DNA from: Candidatus Zhuqueibacterota bacterium
GTDB taxonomy: Bacteria; Zhuqueibacterota; Zhuqueibacteria; Zhuqueibacterales; Zhuqueibacteraceae
Reading direction: 5' to 3'
DNA: 64,000 nucleotides
Assembly (NCBI GenBank): GCA_022616415.1
Contig: JAKEEU010000405.1
Coordinates: 84,262-148,261 of the forward strand
The notes beneath the pieces are model-generated. The model made no database searches. It saw only the letters and a list, made by a program, of their open reading frames with translations, and had not been told where the DNA came from. Positions 47,037-56,468 of this stretch are shown here, one piece after another (positions within the stretch are counted from its first letter, which is position 1; each line of letters opens with the position of its first letter). The translations under genes and the position numbers were made by a program.

Positions 47037-48178
47037 ACGGCCTCTGCAAGCTGCTCAATGGTTTGCACCAAATTTTCCCACGCGTATTTTCGCTTCTCGA
47101 TTTTCACGTTCGCGGCAAACTCGGCTTCCCGCTTCTCGCGATAAAAACGGCGCACCGCTTCGGCGAGCGCGCGCGGCTCATGCGGCGGAACCAGGAAGCC
47201 CGTCGTTTCGTGCCGAACAACTTCAGCGAGTCCACCGACATTGGTTGCGATCACCGGCTTGTCGAAGTTGTAAGCGATTTGCGCGATGCCGCTCTGCGTT
47301 GCCGACAAATAAGGCAGCACCACCGCGTCCGCAGCGCAAAAATAATGCGCCACTTGGTCGTTCGGGACATAATCGGCGACGAAACGGACGGCGACGTCCA
47401 AGCTCAAATCACGCGCGCGCCGGCGATACTTCTGCTCGTCATCGTAAAACTCTCCGACAATGAGCAATAACACCTCGCCGATTTCCGCTTGCCAGGCGCG
47501 AAGCTGCTGCATCGCTTCGAGCAGCACCATCACGCCTTTGTAGGGACGCACGTATCCGAAGCACAAAATAACCTGGCGGTGCGAAATTCCCAAAATATTT
47601 CTGGCGGTTGCTTTTTCCTGCGGCGCGCCAAAAATCTCGTAGACCGGATGCGGAAACTTCCGGTATCGGGCGCCGGGAAAGTGCTGCTGCAAATCCTTCT
47701 CGACGGCATCGGATTGGACGATGAAATAATCGGCTTGGCGAAAGGCATACTTTGTAAAAGCCACGTCTCCCTGACGCCGCTCGTGCGGAATGACGTTGTC
47801 GCAGATGAACAGCACTTTGGTGTTCGTGCCCCGCTTCACGAGCCTGGCGATGGTGCCGAAACACGGACCGAAAAACGGCAGCCAGTATTTGAAGATCAGC
47901 AAGCCCGGCCGGCGCCGGCGAATTTCCCGGGCGACGCGAATCCAGTTGAGCGGGTTGATCGAATCCACCAGTTCCGGGGCCGGGGTGATTCCTAGCCAAG
48001 GGGGTTGTCCTCCCTTTTCCTCTTGCGTTTTGCCGGGGAAAAATAATTTGGGATACTGGCGTTTGAACGTGATCGTTTCGACCGTGTGCCGTTTGCTCAA
48101 ATGCGAGGCCAGCAAGGCGTTGTAATGCGCAATGCCGCCGCGCAAGGGATAAGCCGTGCTGACGATAACGATTTTCAT
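47033..48178 (-). CDS. Glycosyltransferase family 4
   Basis: MKIVIVSTAYPLRGGIAHYNALLASHLSKRHTVETITFKRQYPKLFFPGKTQ...GYVRPYKGVMVLLEAMQQL...SATQSGIAQIAYNFDKPVIATNVGGLAEVV. Confidence 0.9.
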   Translation of the reverse strand: MKIVIVSTAYPLRGGIAHYNALLASHLSKRHTVETITFKRQYPKLFFPGKTQEEKGGQPPWLGITPAPELVDSINPLNWIRVAREIRRRRPGLLIFKYWLPFFGPCFGTIARLVKRGTNTKVLFICDNVIPHERRQGDVAFTKYAFRQADYFIVQSDAVEKDLQQHFPGARYRKFPHPVYEIFGAPQEKATARNILGISHRQVILCFGYVRPYKGVMVLLEAMQQLRAWQAEIGEVLLLIVGEFYDDEQKYRRRARDLSLDVAVRFVADYVPNDQVAHYFCAADAVVLPYLSATQSGIAQIAYNFDKPVIATNVGGLAEVVRHETTGFLVPPHEPRALAEAVRRFYREKREAEFAANVKIEKRKYAWENLVQTIEQLAEAV

Positions 48179-49383
48179 CTCTTCTCAAACCCCAGTTCCG
48201 CTTTGATCCCGTAATTCGGCGCCTGGTTCTGCGTCGCTGCAATCATTTCGCCCAACAAGCCGAACGAAATCAGTTGCACACCGATGATGATCAGCAGAAT
48301 GCCGAAAAACAGAACGGGCTTGTTGGTGAGATAGAGGCCGCCAAACAAACGCTCGTAAGCCAGATAAGCGGTGAGGCCGAAACCAAGCACGAAAGAGACG
48401 ATGCCGGCGATGCCAAAAAGGTGCAACGGGCGCCGCGTGTAGCGCGTTAAAAACAGCACGGTGAGCAAATCGAAAAAGCCGCTGGTGTAGCGCGACAGGC
48501 CGAATTTGCTCTTGCCAAATTTTCGCGGATGGTGCCGCACCTCCGTCTCGCCGATGCGAAAGCCTTCTTTTTGCGCGAGCACCGGTAAATAGCGGTGCAA
48601 CTGGCCGTAGACATGAATGCCGTCGGTCACTTCGCGGCGATAGGCTTTCAAGCCGCAATTGATGTCGTGCAAGCGCACCCCGGTCATCAGGCTCGTCACC
48701 GTGTTGAAAATTTTTGAAGCGAGACGTTTCGTAAATTTGTCGTGGCGCCGTTTTTTCCAGCCGGAAATCAGATCGTATCCTTTATTAAGCTCGTGCAAAA
48801 GATGCGGAATCTCCTCGGGATCGTCCTGTAAGTCAGCGTCCATGGTCACGATCTGCCGGCCTTGAGCGCGCGCAAACCCGGCGGCCAGCGCTGCGGCCTT
48901 GCCATAATTGCGGCGAAATTGAATTGCGTGCACGCGGCGGTCGCGCTGCTGCAATTGCCGCAGCTTCGCAAACGAGTCGTCGGTTGAGCCGTCGTCCACG
49001 AAGATGATTTCGGCGCGCACGCGCAGGCGATTAAGCACGCGGCTGAGCTTGCCGTGCAATTCCAACAGCGAGGGCGCTTCATTGAACAGCGGGATAACGA
49101 TGGAAAGCCCCGTGTTTTCATCTCTCGGCATGGAAGCTTTCGAACGATTCATGCCGCTGGATGGAATCACTTGGTGTGGTGGAGTGGGGCTCGTCAGAGA
49201 GCCGTTCGCTTTATCGGCGGTAATCACTTCATGGCCATCTTTATGTTCCGACCGCATCTCTTTTTTTTCGAGCGCGTGAGGCGGCCGTCTCGGATAGCGT
49301 CGGCGGCGATGGCGATTGTGCTCACCCGCGTGAGGCCGCGAGACTTCGGCGGGTGTTTTTTCTGAGGACAGTTCTTGATTCAT
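48175..49383 (-). CDS. Glycosyltransferase family 2 (DPM/GtrB-like, C-terminal TM helices)
   Basis: GLSIVIPLFNEAPSLLELHGKLSRVLNRLRVRAEIIFVDDGSTDDSFAKL...VTMDADLQDDPEEIPHLL; true start may be an internal Met. Confidence 0.9.
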   Translation of the reverse strand: MNQELSSEKTPAEVSRPHAGEHNRHRRRRYPRRPPHALEKKEMRSEHKDGHEVITADKANGSLTSPTPPHQVIPSSGMNRSKASMPRDENTGLSIVIPLFNEAPSLLELHGKLSRVLNRLRVRAEIIFVDDGSTDDSFAKLRQLQQRDRRVHAIQFRRNYGKAAALAAGFARAQGRQIVTMDADLQDDPEEIPHLLHELNKGYDLISGWKKRRHDKFTKRLASKIFNTVTSLMTGVRLHDINCGLKAYRREVTDGIHVYGQLHRYLPVLAQKEGFRIGETEVRHHPRKFGKSKFGLSRYTSGFFDLLTVLFLTRYTRRPLHLFGIAGIVSFVLGFGLTAYLAYERLFGGLYLTNKPVLFFGILLIIIGVQLISFGLLGEMIAATQNQAPNYGIKAELGFEKR

Positions 49384-50372
49384 TGCCGTTCTTTCAAAGA
49401 TTTCTTCAATTCGGGCAGCTCGTCCGGATCGGAAAGGTTCACGCGCTTGGCGTTTTTCGGCACGCGGATGGAAAATTCCGCCGGCGCAATTTTCTTGTTG
49501 GGCTCGACGTGATTATAGAAGATCGTCAAGCGCTCGTGATCGCCCGGACGTTCCATTTGAATGAGCCGGGGCAGCCAAATGCCGCGCACTTGCCGAAAGC
49601 GCTTAAATTCCTGCCGCGCATATAGCTCGCCGTCATCGTAGCGCTGCTCGGCTTTCGTCACCACCCCGCGATCGGCATTGACCCAATACGTTACTCGCCA
49701 CTCTATTTTCTCTTCTTCAGCCATGGCGGAATCGGCGTGAATGCCGTTCGTGCTCATCGACGGCGAGATGGCACCGGCAAATTGCTGCCGGCGTCTTCCA
49801 TCAAAGCGATATTCGTCGCCGTCTCGCGTCACCGTGAAGCTGTTATCGAACGGCGGCAGCGCGGCCCCGAGTATCCCGCTCATCATTTCGTCGTAGGACA
49901 ATTCCATGCGAAAGAGCATCAACTCGCGCATCTTCTCGGTTTCGCCGTGGTAATAAACATTCTCAAGCGGCGAGAAGCTGGCGAATTGCCGGCGATCCAC
50001 AAAGAAAAATCCGACGTCGACCCCCAAGCCGGCTTCGACTTTGATGAAAAGAGAATCGGGCTTCACGGCAAGAATTTGTGCGGAGGTATTGAACCGGATT
50101 TGCGGCGACTCGATGGTCAGCGGACCGTTGCCCTTAAAAGTTTGCAAGCGGCGATAATTCTCCGCCACCCGCCAATACAACTCGGCCGGCTGCCATTCGC
50201 GATTCAATTTTGGCGCGCGACCGGCGCAACCGGAAAGTATGAGCATCACTAATGGCCCGGTTATCAAGAAAAGGGGGAAACGGGAAAAAGAAAAGCGCGT
50301 GCACGCAAAGACTCGCCAAGATATTTTTTGCAAGATGATTGTGGCAAGATAATTAAAAAGCTTTTCAATCAT
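49380..50372 (-). CDS. DUF4292-like/LolA-like lipoprotein
   Basis: Lipobox-like LILSGCAG; NYRRLQTFKGNGPLTIESPQIRFNTSAQILAVKPDSLFIKVEAGLGVDVGFFFVDRRQFASFSPLENVYYHG. Confidence 0.65.
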   Translation of the reverse strand: MIEKLFNYLATIILQKISWRVFACTRFSFSRFPLFLITGPLVMLILSGCAGRAPKLNREWQPAELYWRVAENYRRLQTFKGNGPLTIESPQIRFNTSAQILAVKPDSLFIKVEAGLGVDVGFFFVDRRQFASFSPLENVYYHGETEKMRELMLFRMELSYDEMMSGILGAALPPFDNSFTVTRDGDEYRFDGRRRQQFAGAISPSMSTNGIHADSAMAEEEKIEWRVTYWVNADRGVVTKAEQRYDDGELYARQEFKRFRQVRGIWLPRLIQMERPGDHERLTIFYNHVEPNKKIAPAEFSIRVPKNAKRVNLSDPDELPELKKSLKERQ

Positions 50373-50375
50373 CGT

Positions 50376-52370
50376 TTAATCTTTCGTTGATCCCAATTTC
50401 TGCTGCAGGCTGGCGCGCGAGCCGTCCAATTCATAAGCCTTTTGCCAAAACTTTTGCGCGTTTTCCATTTGCCCGAGCTTCTGATAAATGTCGCCCAGAT
50501 GCTCGAACACCTCCGCTGAAGAATCGCGCGTCTCAATCGCCTGCAAAATGTACTGCAACGCCATTTCATAATTGCCCATCTGGTAGTAAATCCAGCCGAT
50601 GGTGTCGAGAAACGCGCCGTTTTTCGGTTCTTTTTCGAGCGCCCGCTTGACCATGGCAATCGCTTCTTCGAGGCGAATGCCGCGTTCGGAAAGGCTGTAG
50701 CTGTAATTATTGAGCAAGGTGGCATCGTCCGGCGCGAGGCGCAAGGCTTTGGCATACATTGAATCCGCCTCGCTGTGCCGGCCCAGCTCGTCGAGTGTGG
50801 AAGCCAGCGTTCCCAAAATGCTCGTATTGTCCGGATCAGCGCTCAATGCGGCGGTGAGATACGGCACGGCGCGCTCGTGCTGGCGCGTTTGGCTCAACAC
50901 CACACCGAGAAAGAAGTTGATATTCGGTTCTTGTGGCGCGATCTCGTGGGCGCGTTCCAGGCTTTGGCGCGCTTGCTCGAGTTGATTGCGCCGAAAATGC
51001 GTAAGCCCGAGCTGGTACCAAACTCTCGGATCCCGGCCATTCAGCTTGCCGGCTTTTTCAAGATAAATCGTGGCCGAGTCCAGCCGATTTTGCTCGAAAT
51101 GCCAGTCGCCAAGCGCGAGGAATGCGCGATAATCCTGGGGCGCGATTTGCACCGCGCGATTGAATATCTTCCCCGCTTGCGTCGTGTCGCCGCGCTGTTT
51201 GTAAAGCACGGCCAATTGCAGCCACTTCTCAACGCCGGTGGAATCATTTGCCGTCCGGCGCTGCAGCCCGGCAATCGCCTGATCGAGCGCTTGCCGGGCT
51301 TTTTCCTTTTCGCCTTTCTGCTCGTACAACTCGCTGATTTCGACCAGCAAGCTCACGTTCGTCGAATCCTCGGCAAAGCGCTTGGCGAGCGCCGCAATGA
51401 CGAGATCCAATTTCTTATTGGCGGCAAGCGTATCACCCTGCTGCAGATAAAGCGCGTACAAATCTTTTTGCACGCCGGCGTCGGTTGAATCCTGCCCGGC
51501 TTTATCTTCCAGCAGCGCTATTGCGGCGTCGAGTTTTTTCTGGGCAAGCAACAAACGCTTCACGGCGTCGCGCACCTCGTCGAAATCATCGTTGCGGCTC
51601 AATGATTTCCGATACCATTCGATGAGCGCTGCGGTGTCCTGCTTGGCCTCGTAAACCGCGCCGACGGCGAGATAAGCCCGCTCGTCGCCCGGCGAATCCT
51701 TGAGATAATCCTGAAAAACCTGCAACGCTTCATCATAGCGCTTCTGCGACATGTAGAGCATGCCGAGTCCCCACCATTCGCGCGGGCCGACCTCGCCGAG
51801 ATCCACCAATTTTTGATACATCGCAATCGCCTTGTCGTGCTCGCGGCGCTGCAAATAATAACTCGCCAGCACGGCGATGGTCTGCAAATTTTCCGGATCG
51901 ATGGTTAAAACCGTTTCGTATTCCTTGACCGCGGCATCGATTTGATTGGCGTCGCGATACGCGGCAGCCAAATTCTCGTGCATCTCGATGCTGCGTGGAT
52001 CGAGCCGGAGGCCGCGTTTGAGCATTTGAATCGCGCTCTCGGCGCGATTCAGCTTCAAGTAAATTTCAGCGATGGCGATGTGGAGAGAAACCGAGGTGGA
52101 ATCGAAGAGCAGCGCCTCTTGATAAGCGTTGAGGGCGTTGCCATATTCGCCTTTCATCTCGGCGAGCGCGCCGCGAACGACCAGATCGGTGGCGCGTTGA
52201 TCGGCCTCACGATAGGATTTGTATCTTCCGGTTGCGGACTTTTGCTGATCCGCCGCGTCTTTTTTGAGCGATGGTTGCCCGGCGCAGCCGAGCAAAACGG
52301 CGAGTAGCGGCAATAAGCCGAATTTTAAAATGAGCGAATTTGTTGTCATGATATGTTTCATCACCGTCAC
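50376..52370 (-). CDS. TPR-repeat lipoprotein
   Basis: Lipobox LLAVLLGCAG; many TPR units (ALNAYQEALLFDSTSVSLHIAIAEIYLKLNRAESAIQMLKRGLRLDP...). Confidence 0.88.
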   Translation of the reverse strand: MTVMKHIMTTNSLILKFGLLPLLAVLLGCAGQPSLKKDAADQQKSATGRYKSYREADQRATDLVVRGALAEMKGEYGNALNAYQEALLFDSTSVSLHIAIAEIYLKLNRAESAIQMLKRGLRLDPRSIEMHENLAAAYRDANQIDAAVKEYETVLTIDPENLQTIAVLASYYLQRREHDKAIAMYQKLVDLGEVGPREWWGLGMLYMSQKRYDEALQVFQDYLKDSPGDERAYLAVGAVYEAKQDTAALIEWYRKSLSRNDDFDEVRDAVKRLLLAQKKLDAAIALLEDKAGQDSTDAGVQKDLYALYLQQGDTLAANKKLDLVIAALAKRFAEDSTNVSLLVEISELYEQKGEKEKARQALDQAIAGLQRRTANDSTGVEKWLQLAVLYKQRGDTTQAGKIFNRAVQIAPQDYRAFLALGDWHFEQNRLDSATIYLEKAGKLNGRDPRVWYQLGLTHFRRNQLEQARQSLERAHEIAPQEPNINFFLGVVLSQTRQHERAVPYLTAALSADPDNTSILGTLASTLDELGRHSEADSMYAKALRLAPDDATLLNNYSYSLSERGIRLEEAIAMVKRALEKEPKNGAFLDTIGWIYYQMGNYEMALQYILQAIETRDSSAEVFEHLGDIYQKLGQMENAQKFWQKAYELDGSRASLQQKLGSTKD

Positions 52371-52372
52371 GG

Positions 52373-52819
52373 CTATGGCAGATTTTCCAGATCATTCAAA
52401 TCTTTGTATCTGCCGCTGGCTTTCTTGTTAATCTTCAAATGTTTCAAGCTGATAAAATTCACTTCCACCCCGTCGATTATATCGACCGTTCGTTCGGCAT
52501 AGCATTCGTCAAATTTCACGCCTGAAATTGTGGTCATGATTTTAATGCACATCGGCGGCTTTCCTAATCGAACGAGGTTTTGATCCTGCAAAAACACCTC
52601 CCTCGACAACTCGGACGTGTCGAATCCAAACGCCCTCAGCGCCGCGACCATCCGTTCGGCATTGGCGGAATTACGGGCGATCCAGATATCCATGTCCGGA
52701 GTTGCTCGTGGATAACCATGGTATCCGACGGCATAACCGCCGATTACCAAATACTCAACTTTATGAGAGTGAAGCAAACTCAAGAACTCTCTGAAGTCGA
52801 GCGGCAATACTCTTTCCAT
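52373..52819 (-). CDS. Nucleotidyltransferase-like protein (DUF6036/AbiEii-like)
   Basis: FLSLLHSHKVEYLVIGGYAVGYHGYPRATPDMDIWIARNSANAERMVAALRAFGFD. Confidence 0.7.
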   Translation of the reverse strand: MERVLPLDFREFLSLLHSHKVEYLVIGGYAVGYHGYPRATPDMDIWIARNSANAERMVAALRAFGFDTSELSREVFLQDQNLVRLGKPPMCIKIMTTISGVKFDECYAERTVDIIDGVEVNFISLKHLKINKKASGRYKDLNDLENLP

Positions 52820-53123
52820 AACTGATGCAGCGGAGAATTTCAAGATGTCGCAGGCGCTCCCGAGAAACTCGAGATAGCCAGTATGTTTTATCATCTGGCT
52901 CGTCAAAGAGAGACGCTACTGATAAAACGGTTTTATTAATCTCGAGAGACGGCGGCGACAATATACTCTGGATTAGTTCTTCATACAATGCGTCGAGCCG
53001 ATTATAATATGCCTCAAAGATGCCCCGCGCGCGCAAAGCTTCGGGGATACCTTCAAGATATTTCGAGAGATCTTCAATCTCTTCTAAAATCAGAGCTTCT
53101 CGCCGTGATTTGGCTTCGGTCAT
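52761..53123 (-). CDS. Hypothetical protein in nucleotidyltransferase cassette
   Basis: Start MTEAKSRREALILEEI at 53123 gives an ATGA overlap with the upstream gene stop; helical. Confidence 0.5.
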   Translation of the reverse strand: MTEAKSRREALILEEIEDLSKYLEGIPEALRARGIFEAYYNRLDALYEELIQSILSPPSLEINKTVLSVASLFDEPDDKTYWLSRVSRERLRHLEILRCISYGKSIAARLQRVLEFASLS

Positions 53124-53671
53124 CTCAGTCCACCAACAGTTGCCCAAACACGTCCTTTGGGAATATCTTCCCGTGTCTGTCCAAACCATTTCGTCCAATA
53201 CCGAATTGATTTAAGCGTTATAGATTCATAAAGGTAATGATCGATAGGAAGACAGAAAATAGGATACGCATCACACTTGTAATGTTCTTTCAGTTTCGAG
53301 CCTCGCAACAACCTTACGATTGGAGAGGTTGGCTGTAAATTCTCAAACATGTCCCCATCAACAGGAACTTCAACTGCAATATCGATGTCATTGGGATTGG
53401 GCTTCGAAGTAGTGAAACTTCCATTCACTAACTGCCGAGCAGATTCAGCAAGACCATCCAACACAAGCTGTTGTCTGTGCCTAATCCAACCTTCGTAAAT
53501 GGGTTTTCGAACAGCAGTGTCGCCGGAATAGACAAATCGAGATTCGAAGTCCGCACGTGTAGGAAAATAATCTCCCAACGGTAATACGCCAAGTTCATTA
53601 AAATCAGGCAACCTTGTCACCCTAATATCCGGGAACTTGTCGAGCCCTGGTTTGGGATTTTTATCCGGCAT
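53120..53671 (-). CDS. DUF6932-like nucleotidyltransferase-fold protein
   Basis: QLVNGSFTTSKPNPNDIDIAVEVPVDGDMFENL (GS...DID motif). Confidence 0.6.
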   Translation of the reverse strand: MPDKNPKPGLDKFPDIRVTRLPDFNELGVLPLGDYFPTRADFESRFVYSGDTAVRKPIYEGWIRHRQQLVLDGLAESARQLVNGSFTTSKPNPNDIDIAVEVPVDGDMFENLQPTSPIVRLLRGSKLKEHYKCDAYPIFCLPIDHYLYESITLKSIRYWTKWFGQTREDIPKGRVWATVGGLR

Positions 53672-53941
53672 AACGAAAGCTGTTCAAGCTGCAACCACCT
53701 ACTTTTATAAAATATACCACAAACCACCAAAAATAACAAGGAGAATTTTGCTCCACTTACAGGGTATGTTGCGGGAAAGTTCCACTGTTTTAAAATGTTT
53801 TTCAGCCCGAAAAATTTTTTTCGTTGTTTCTTTCCCGTCAAATTTTTATCTTGCTATTCCCTGCGGGCGTAGCCTTTTGTCTGATGGTGCATTAAAATTC
53901 GCTTACGACTTTATTACGTTTTACTTTTACGTTTTACCTCC

Positions 53942-55972
53942 ATGTCCCGTTTAAATGCTCTGAATCCCGAACAACGCCAGGCCGTCCAACACACCGAAGG
54001 CCCTTTGCTCATCCTCGCCGGCGCCGGTTCCGGTAAAACCCGAGTGATCACCTACCGTTTAGCTTGCTTGCTCGAATCCAAGCGCGTTCCGCCGGAAAAT
54101 CTTTTGGCGGTCACTTTTACCAACAAAGCCGCACGAGAAATGAAAGAGCGGCTGGAAGGTTTGGTTGGCAGGCCCGCGAACAAAGTGACGCTTTCGACTT
54201 TTCACTCGCTCGGCGTGCGCATCATCCGCAAGCATGCCGAGTCACTCGGCTATCGCAAAAATTTTGTCATTTACGACGAATCCGACCAGCTTGCGCTCAT
54301 TCGCGAGATCGTCAAAGATCGCAGCCTGGATTTTGCCGGCCACAACACACAGCAACTGCTCGGTCGCGTCTCTGCAGCCAAGAATGACGGCCATGCGGCG
54401 GAAACATACGCCAAAGAGAAAAATCCGGAGGAGCTGCTCTTCGGCGATCTTTATGGCCAGTACCTCGAACGCACGCGCGGCTTCAACGCCATCGATTTTG
54501 ACGACATTCTGATTCTCGCAACCAAGCTCTTGGCGGAGCATCCGGAGATTTGTGCCGAATACCAAAAGCTGTATCGCTACATCATGGTGGATGAGTATCA
54601 AGACACCAATCCGCTGCAAGATCGCTTCATCGGTTTGTTGGCAGGCAATCGCCGTAATCTTTGCGTGGTCGGCGACGACGATCAGTCGATTTACTCCTGG
54701 CGCGGCGCCAATCCGGAAATCATGTTGCATTTCGAGGAGAAATATCCCGGCGCGCAAGTCATCAAATTGGAGCAGAATTACCGCTCGACACAGCTGATTT
54801 TGGATGCGGCCAACGCGGTGATCAAAAACAACAAGCGCCGCAAAGGCAAAAATTTGTGGACGGCATGGCAAGGCGGCGCCAAGATCAAAGTCTTGCGTGG
54901 CGCCAACGAGAACGACGAAGCCGAGAAGCTTTTCCACGAGATCGCCAGCCGCAAGCTGCTTGATCCGCAGCTACGCTATAGCGACTTTGCCATCTTGGTG
55001 CGGACGAATTTTCAAATGCGGCCATTGGAAGAAGCCGCGCGCGCTGCGAATGTGCCTTACCAGCTCATCGGCGGCGACTCGTTTTACGACCGCGCGGAAA
55101 TTCGCGATCTGATCGCTTATTTGAAAATCATGCGCAATCCCGATGACGAGTTGAATTTCAAGCGCGCGTTGCACTTCCCCAAGCGCGGCATCGGCAGCCA
55201 GACGCTGCTGCGGATGCACGCTTATTGCCACGCCCATCACAAAAGCCTCTATCGCGCCTTTCACGAAGCCGAGTTCATCGAAGATTTGCGCGGGCCGACG
55301 GCGCACGCGATGATTCAATTCGCGCATCTCATCGACGAGTTTCGCCGCAAGTTTCGCGAGGGTAAATTGAGCGAGGTGGCGGATGAGCTGGCCAAACGCC
55401 TCGATTTCATCCGCGCCCTGCAGGAAACTTCTCACGACGAGAAAATCATCGAGCGCCGGCAGAACAACGTGCGCGAATTTCTCGGCAGCTTGAAGCGCTT
55501 TGAGCAAACCAGCGATGATCCGACTTTGGCAGGATTTCTTGACCGTCTCAGCCTGGTCTCGGACACCGATTATCTCAATCGGCAAATTGATCGTGTCGTG
55601 ATTCTCACCGTACACTCGGCAAAAGGCTTGGAGTTCCCCTACGTTTTCATTTATGGCATGAACGACGGCCAATTTCCCAGCCGTCGCGCCTGCGAAGAAG
55701 GCGGCGAGGAAGAAGAGCGCCGGCTCTGTTACGTCGCCATCACCCGCGCCCAACGCGAGATCATCGTGAGCTTTTGCGAGAAAAAAACGCGCTACAAAGA
55801 AGAGTTGAATTTGGAGCCGTCACGCTTTCTGCGCGAAATTCCGGCAGAGCTTTTTGAGCGCTCGCCGTTTGAGCCGGAAAGCGCGGAAGCCATCGCCCAA
55901 CGCGAGGCCGAGGAACAGGAAGAGGTTCTGGCGATGATTCAGAAAATCAAAGCTTCGTTGTCAAAAGCTTAG
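53942..55972 (+). CDS. UvrD/Rep/PcrA-family ATP-dependent DNA helicase
   Basis: LNPEQRQAVQHTEGPLLILAGAGSGKTRVITYRLACLL...VDEYQDTNPLQDRFIGLLAGNRRNLCVVGDDDQSIYSWRGA...VILTVHSAKGLEFPYVFIYGMNDGQFP. Confidence 0.95.
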   Translation: MSRLNALNPEQRQAVQHTEGPLLILAGAGSGKTRVITYRLACLLESKRVPPENLLAVTFTNKAAREMKERLEGLVGRPANKVTLSTFHSLGVRIIRKHAESLGYRKNFVIYDESDQLALIREIVKDRSLDFAGHNTQQLLGRVSAAKNDGHAAETYAKEKNPEELLFGDLYGQYLERTRGFNAIDFDDILILATKLLAEHPEICAEYQKLYRYIMVDEYQDTNPLQDRFIGLLAGNRRNLCVVGDDDQSIYSWRGANPEIMLHFEEKYPGAQVIKLEQNYRSTQLILDAANAVIKNNKRRKGKNLWTAWQGGAKIKVLRGANENDEAEKLFHEIASRKLLDPQLRYSDFAILVRTNFQMRPLEEAARAANVPYQLIGGDSFYDRAEIRDLIAYLKIMRNPDDELNFKRALHFPKRGIGSQTLLRMHAYCHAHHKSLYRAFHEAEFIEDLRGPTAHAMIQFAHLIDEFRRKFREGKLSEVADELAKRLDFIRALQETSHDEKIIERRQNNVREFLGSLKRFEQTSDDPTLAGFLDRLSLVSDTDYLNRQIDRVVILTVHSAKGLEFPYVFIYGMNDGQFPSRRACEEGGEEEERRLCYVAITRAQREIIVSFCEKKTRYKEELNLEPSRFLREIPAELFERSPFEPESAEAIAQREAEEQEEVLAMIQKIKASLSKA

Positions 55973-56118
55973 ACTTGCAATGCACCACGGTAATATAAGT
56001 GACGGATGTAGCGCAAGCATCTTGCTCAATGCTGCTAACTTTTCAAAAAGGCAAAACGCTTGGGGGCAAAACTATTAAAAGCCTTATTTGAGCTTGGCGA
56101 TGTTGAGTTGACTTGAAC

Positions 56119-56243
56119 GAAAGCAAAGACAGAAAAATGAAAGACAGAAACATGGGGTTTATTATCATCAAAGAAATGCTCACCGTGGATTAACGAGAAG
56201 TCGTAAACATTTTTCTGCCCTCCATTTTTCTGTCTTTGCTTTC
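56119..56243. repeat. Perfect 21-bp inverted repeat GAAAGCAAAGACAGAAAAATG / CATTTTTCTGTCTTTGCTTTC
   Basis: Arms at 56119-56139 and 56223-56243; inner degenerate copies (aaagacagaaacatgg; aacatttttctg). Confidence 0.9.
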
Positions 56244-56468
56244 TTAAAAAGTTAGTGACATTGGTCAGGATGACTGCGCTACGTTTTTCCACTATGACTG
56301 AGGCATTACGCCCTCGAAATAAACCTTTTGACTTTTTCCCGTTTTTTTGTTTGATTATCGTTTGGAATCAATCCTTCGGCTATGGAATTTCGTTTTTTCT
56401 CTTGGCTATTGCTCAATGTGGCGATCCCTCTGCTCTTTCAGTTTGAATAAATGGCATGGCTGGCATCG

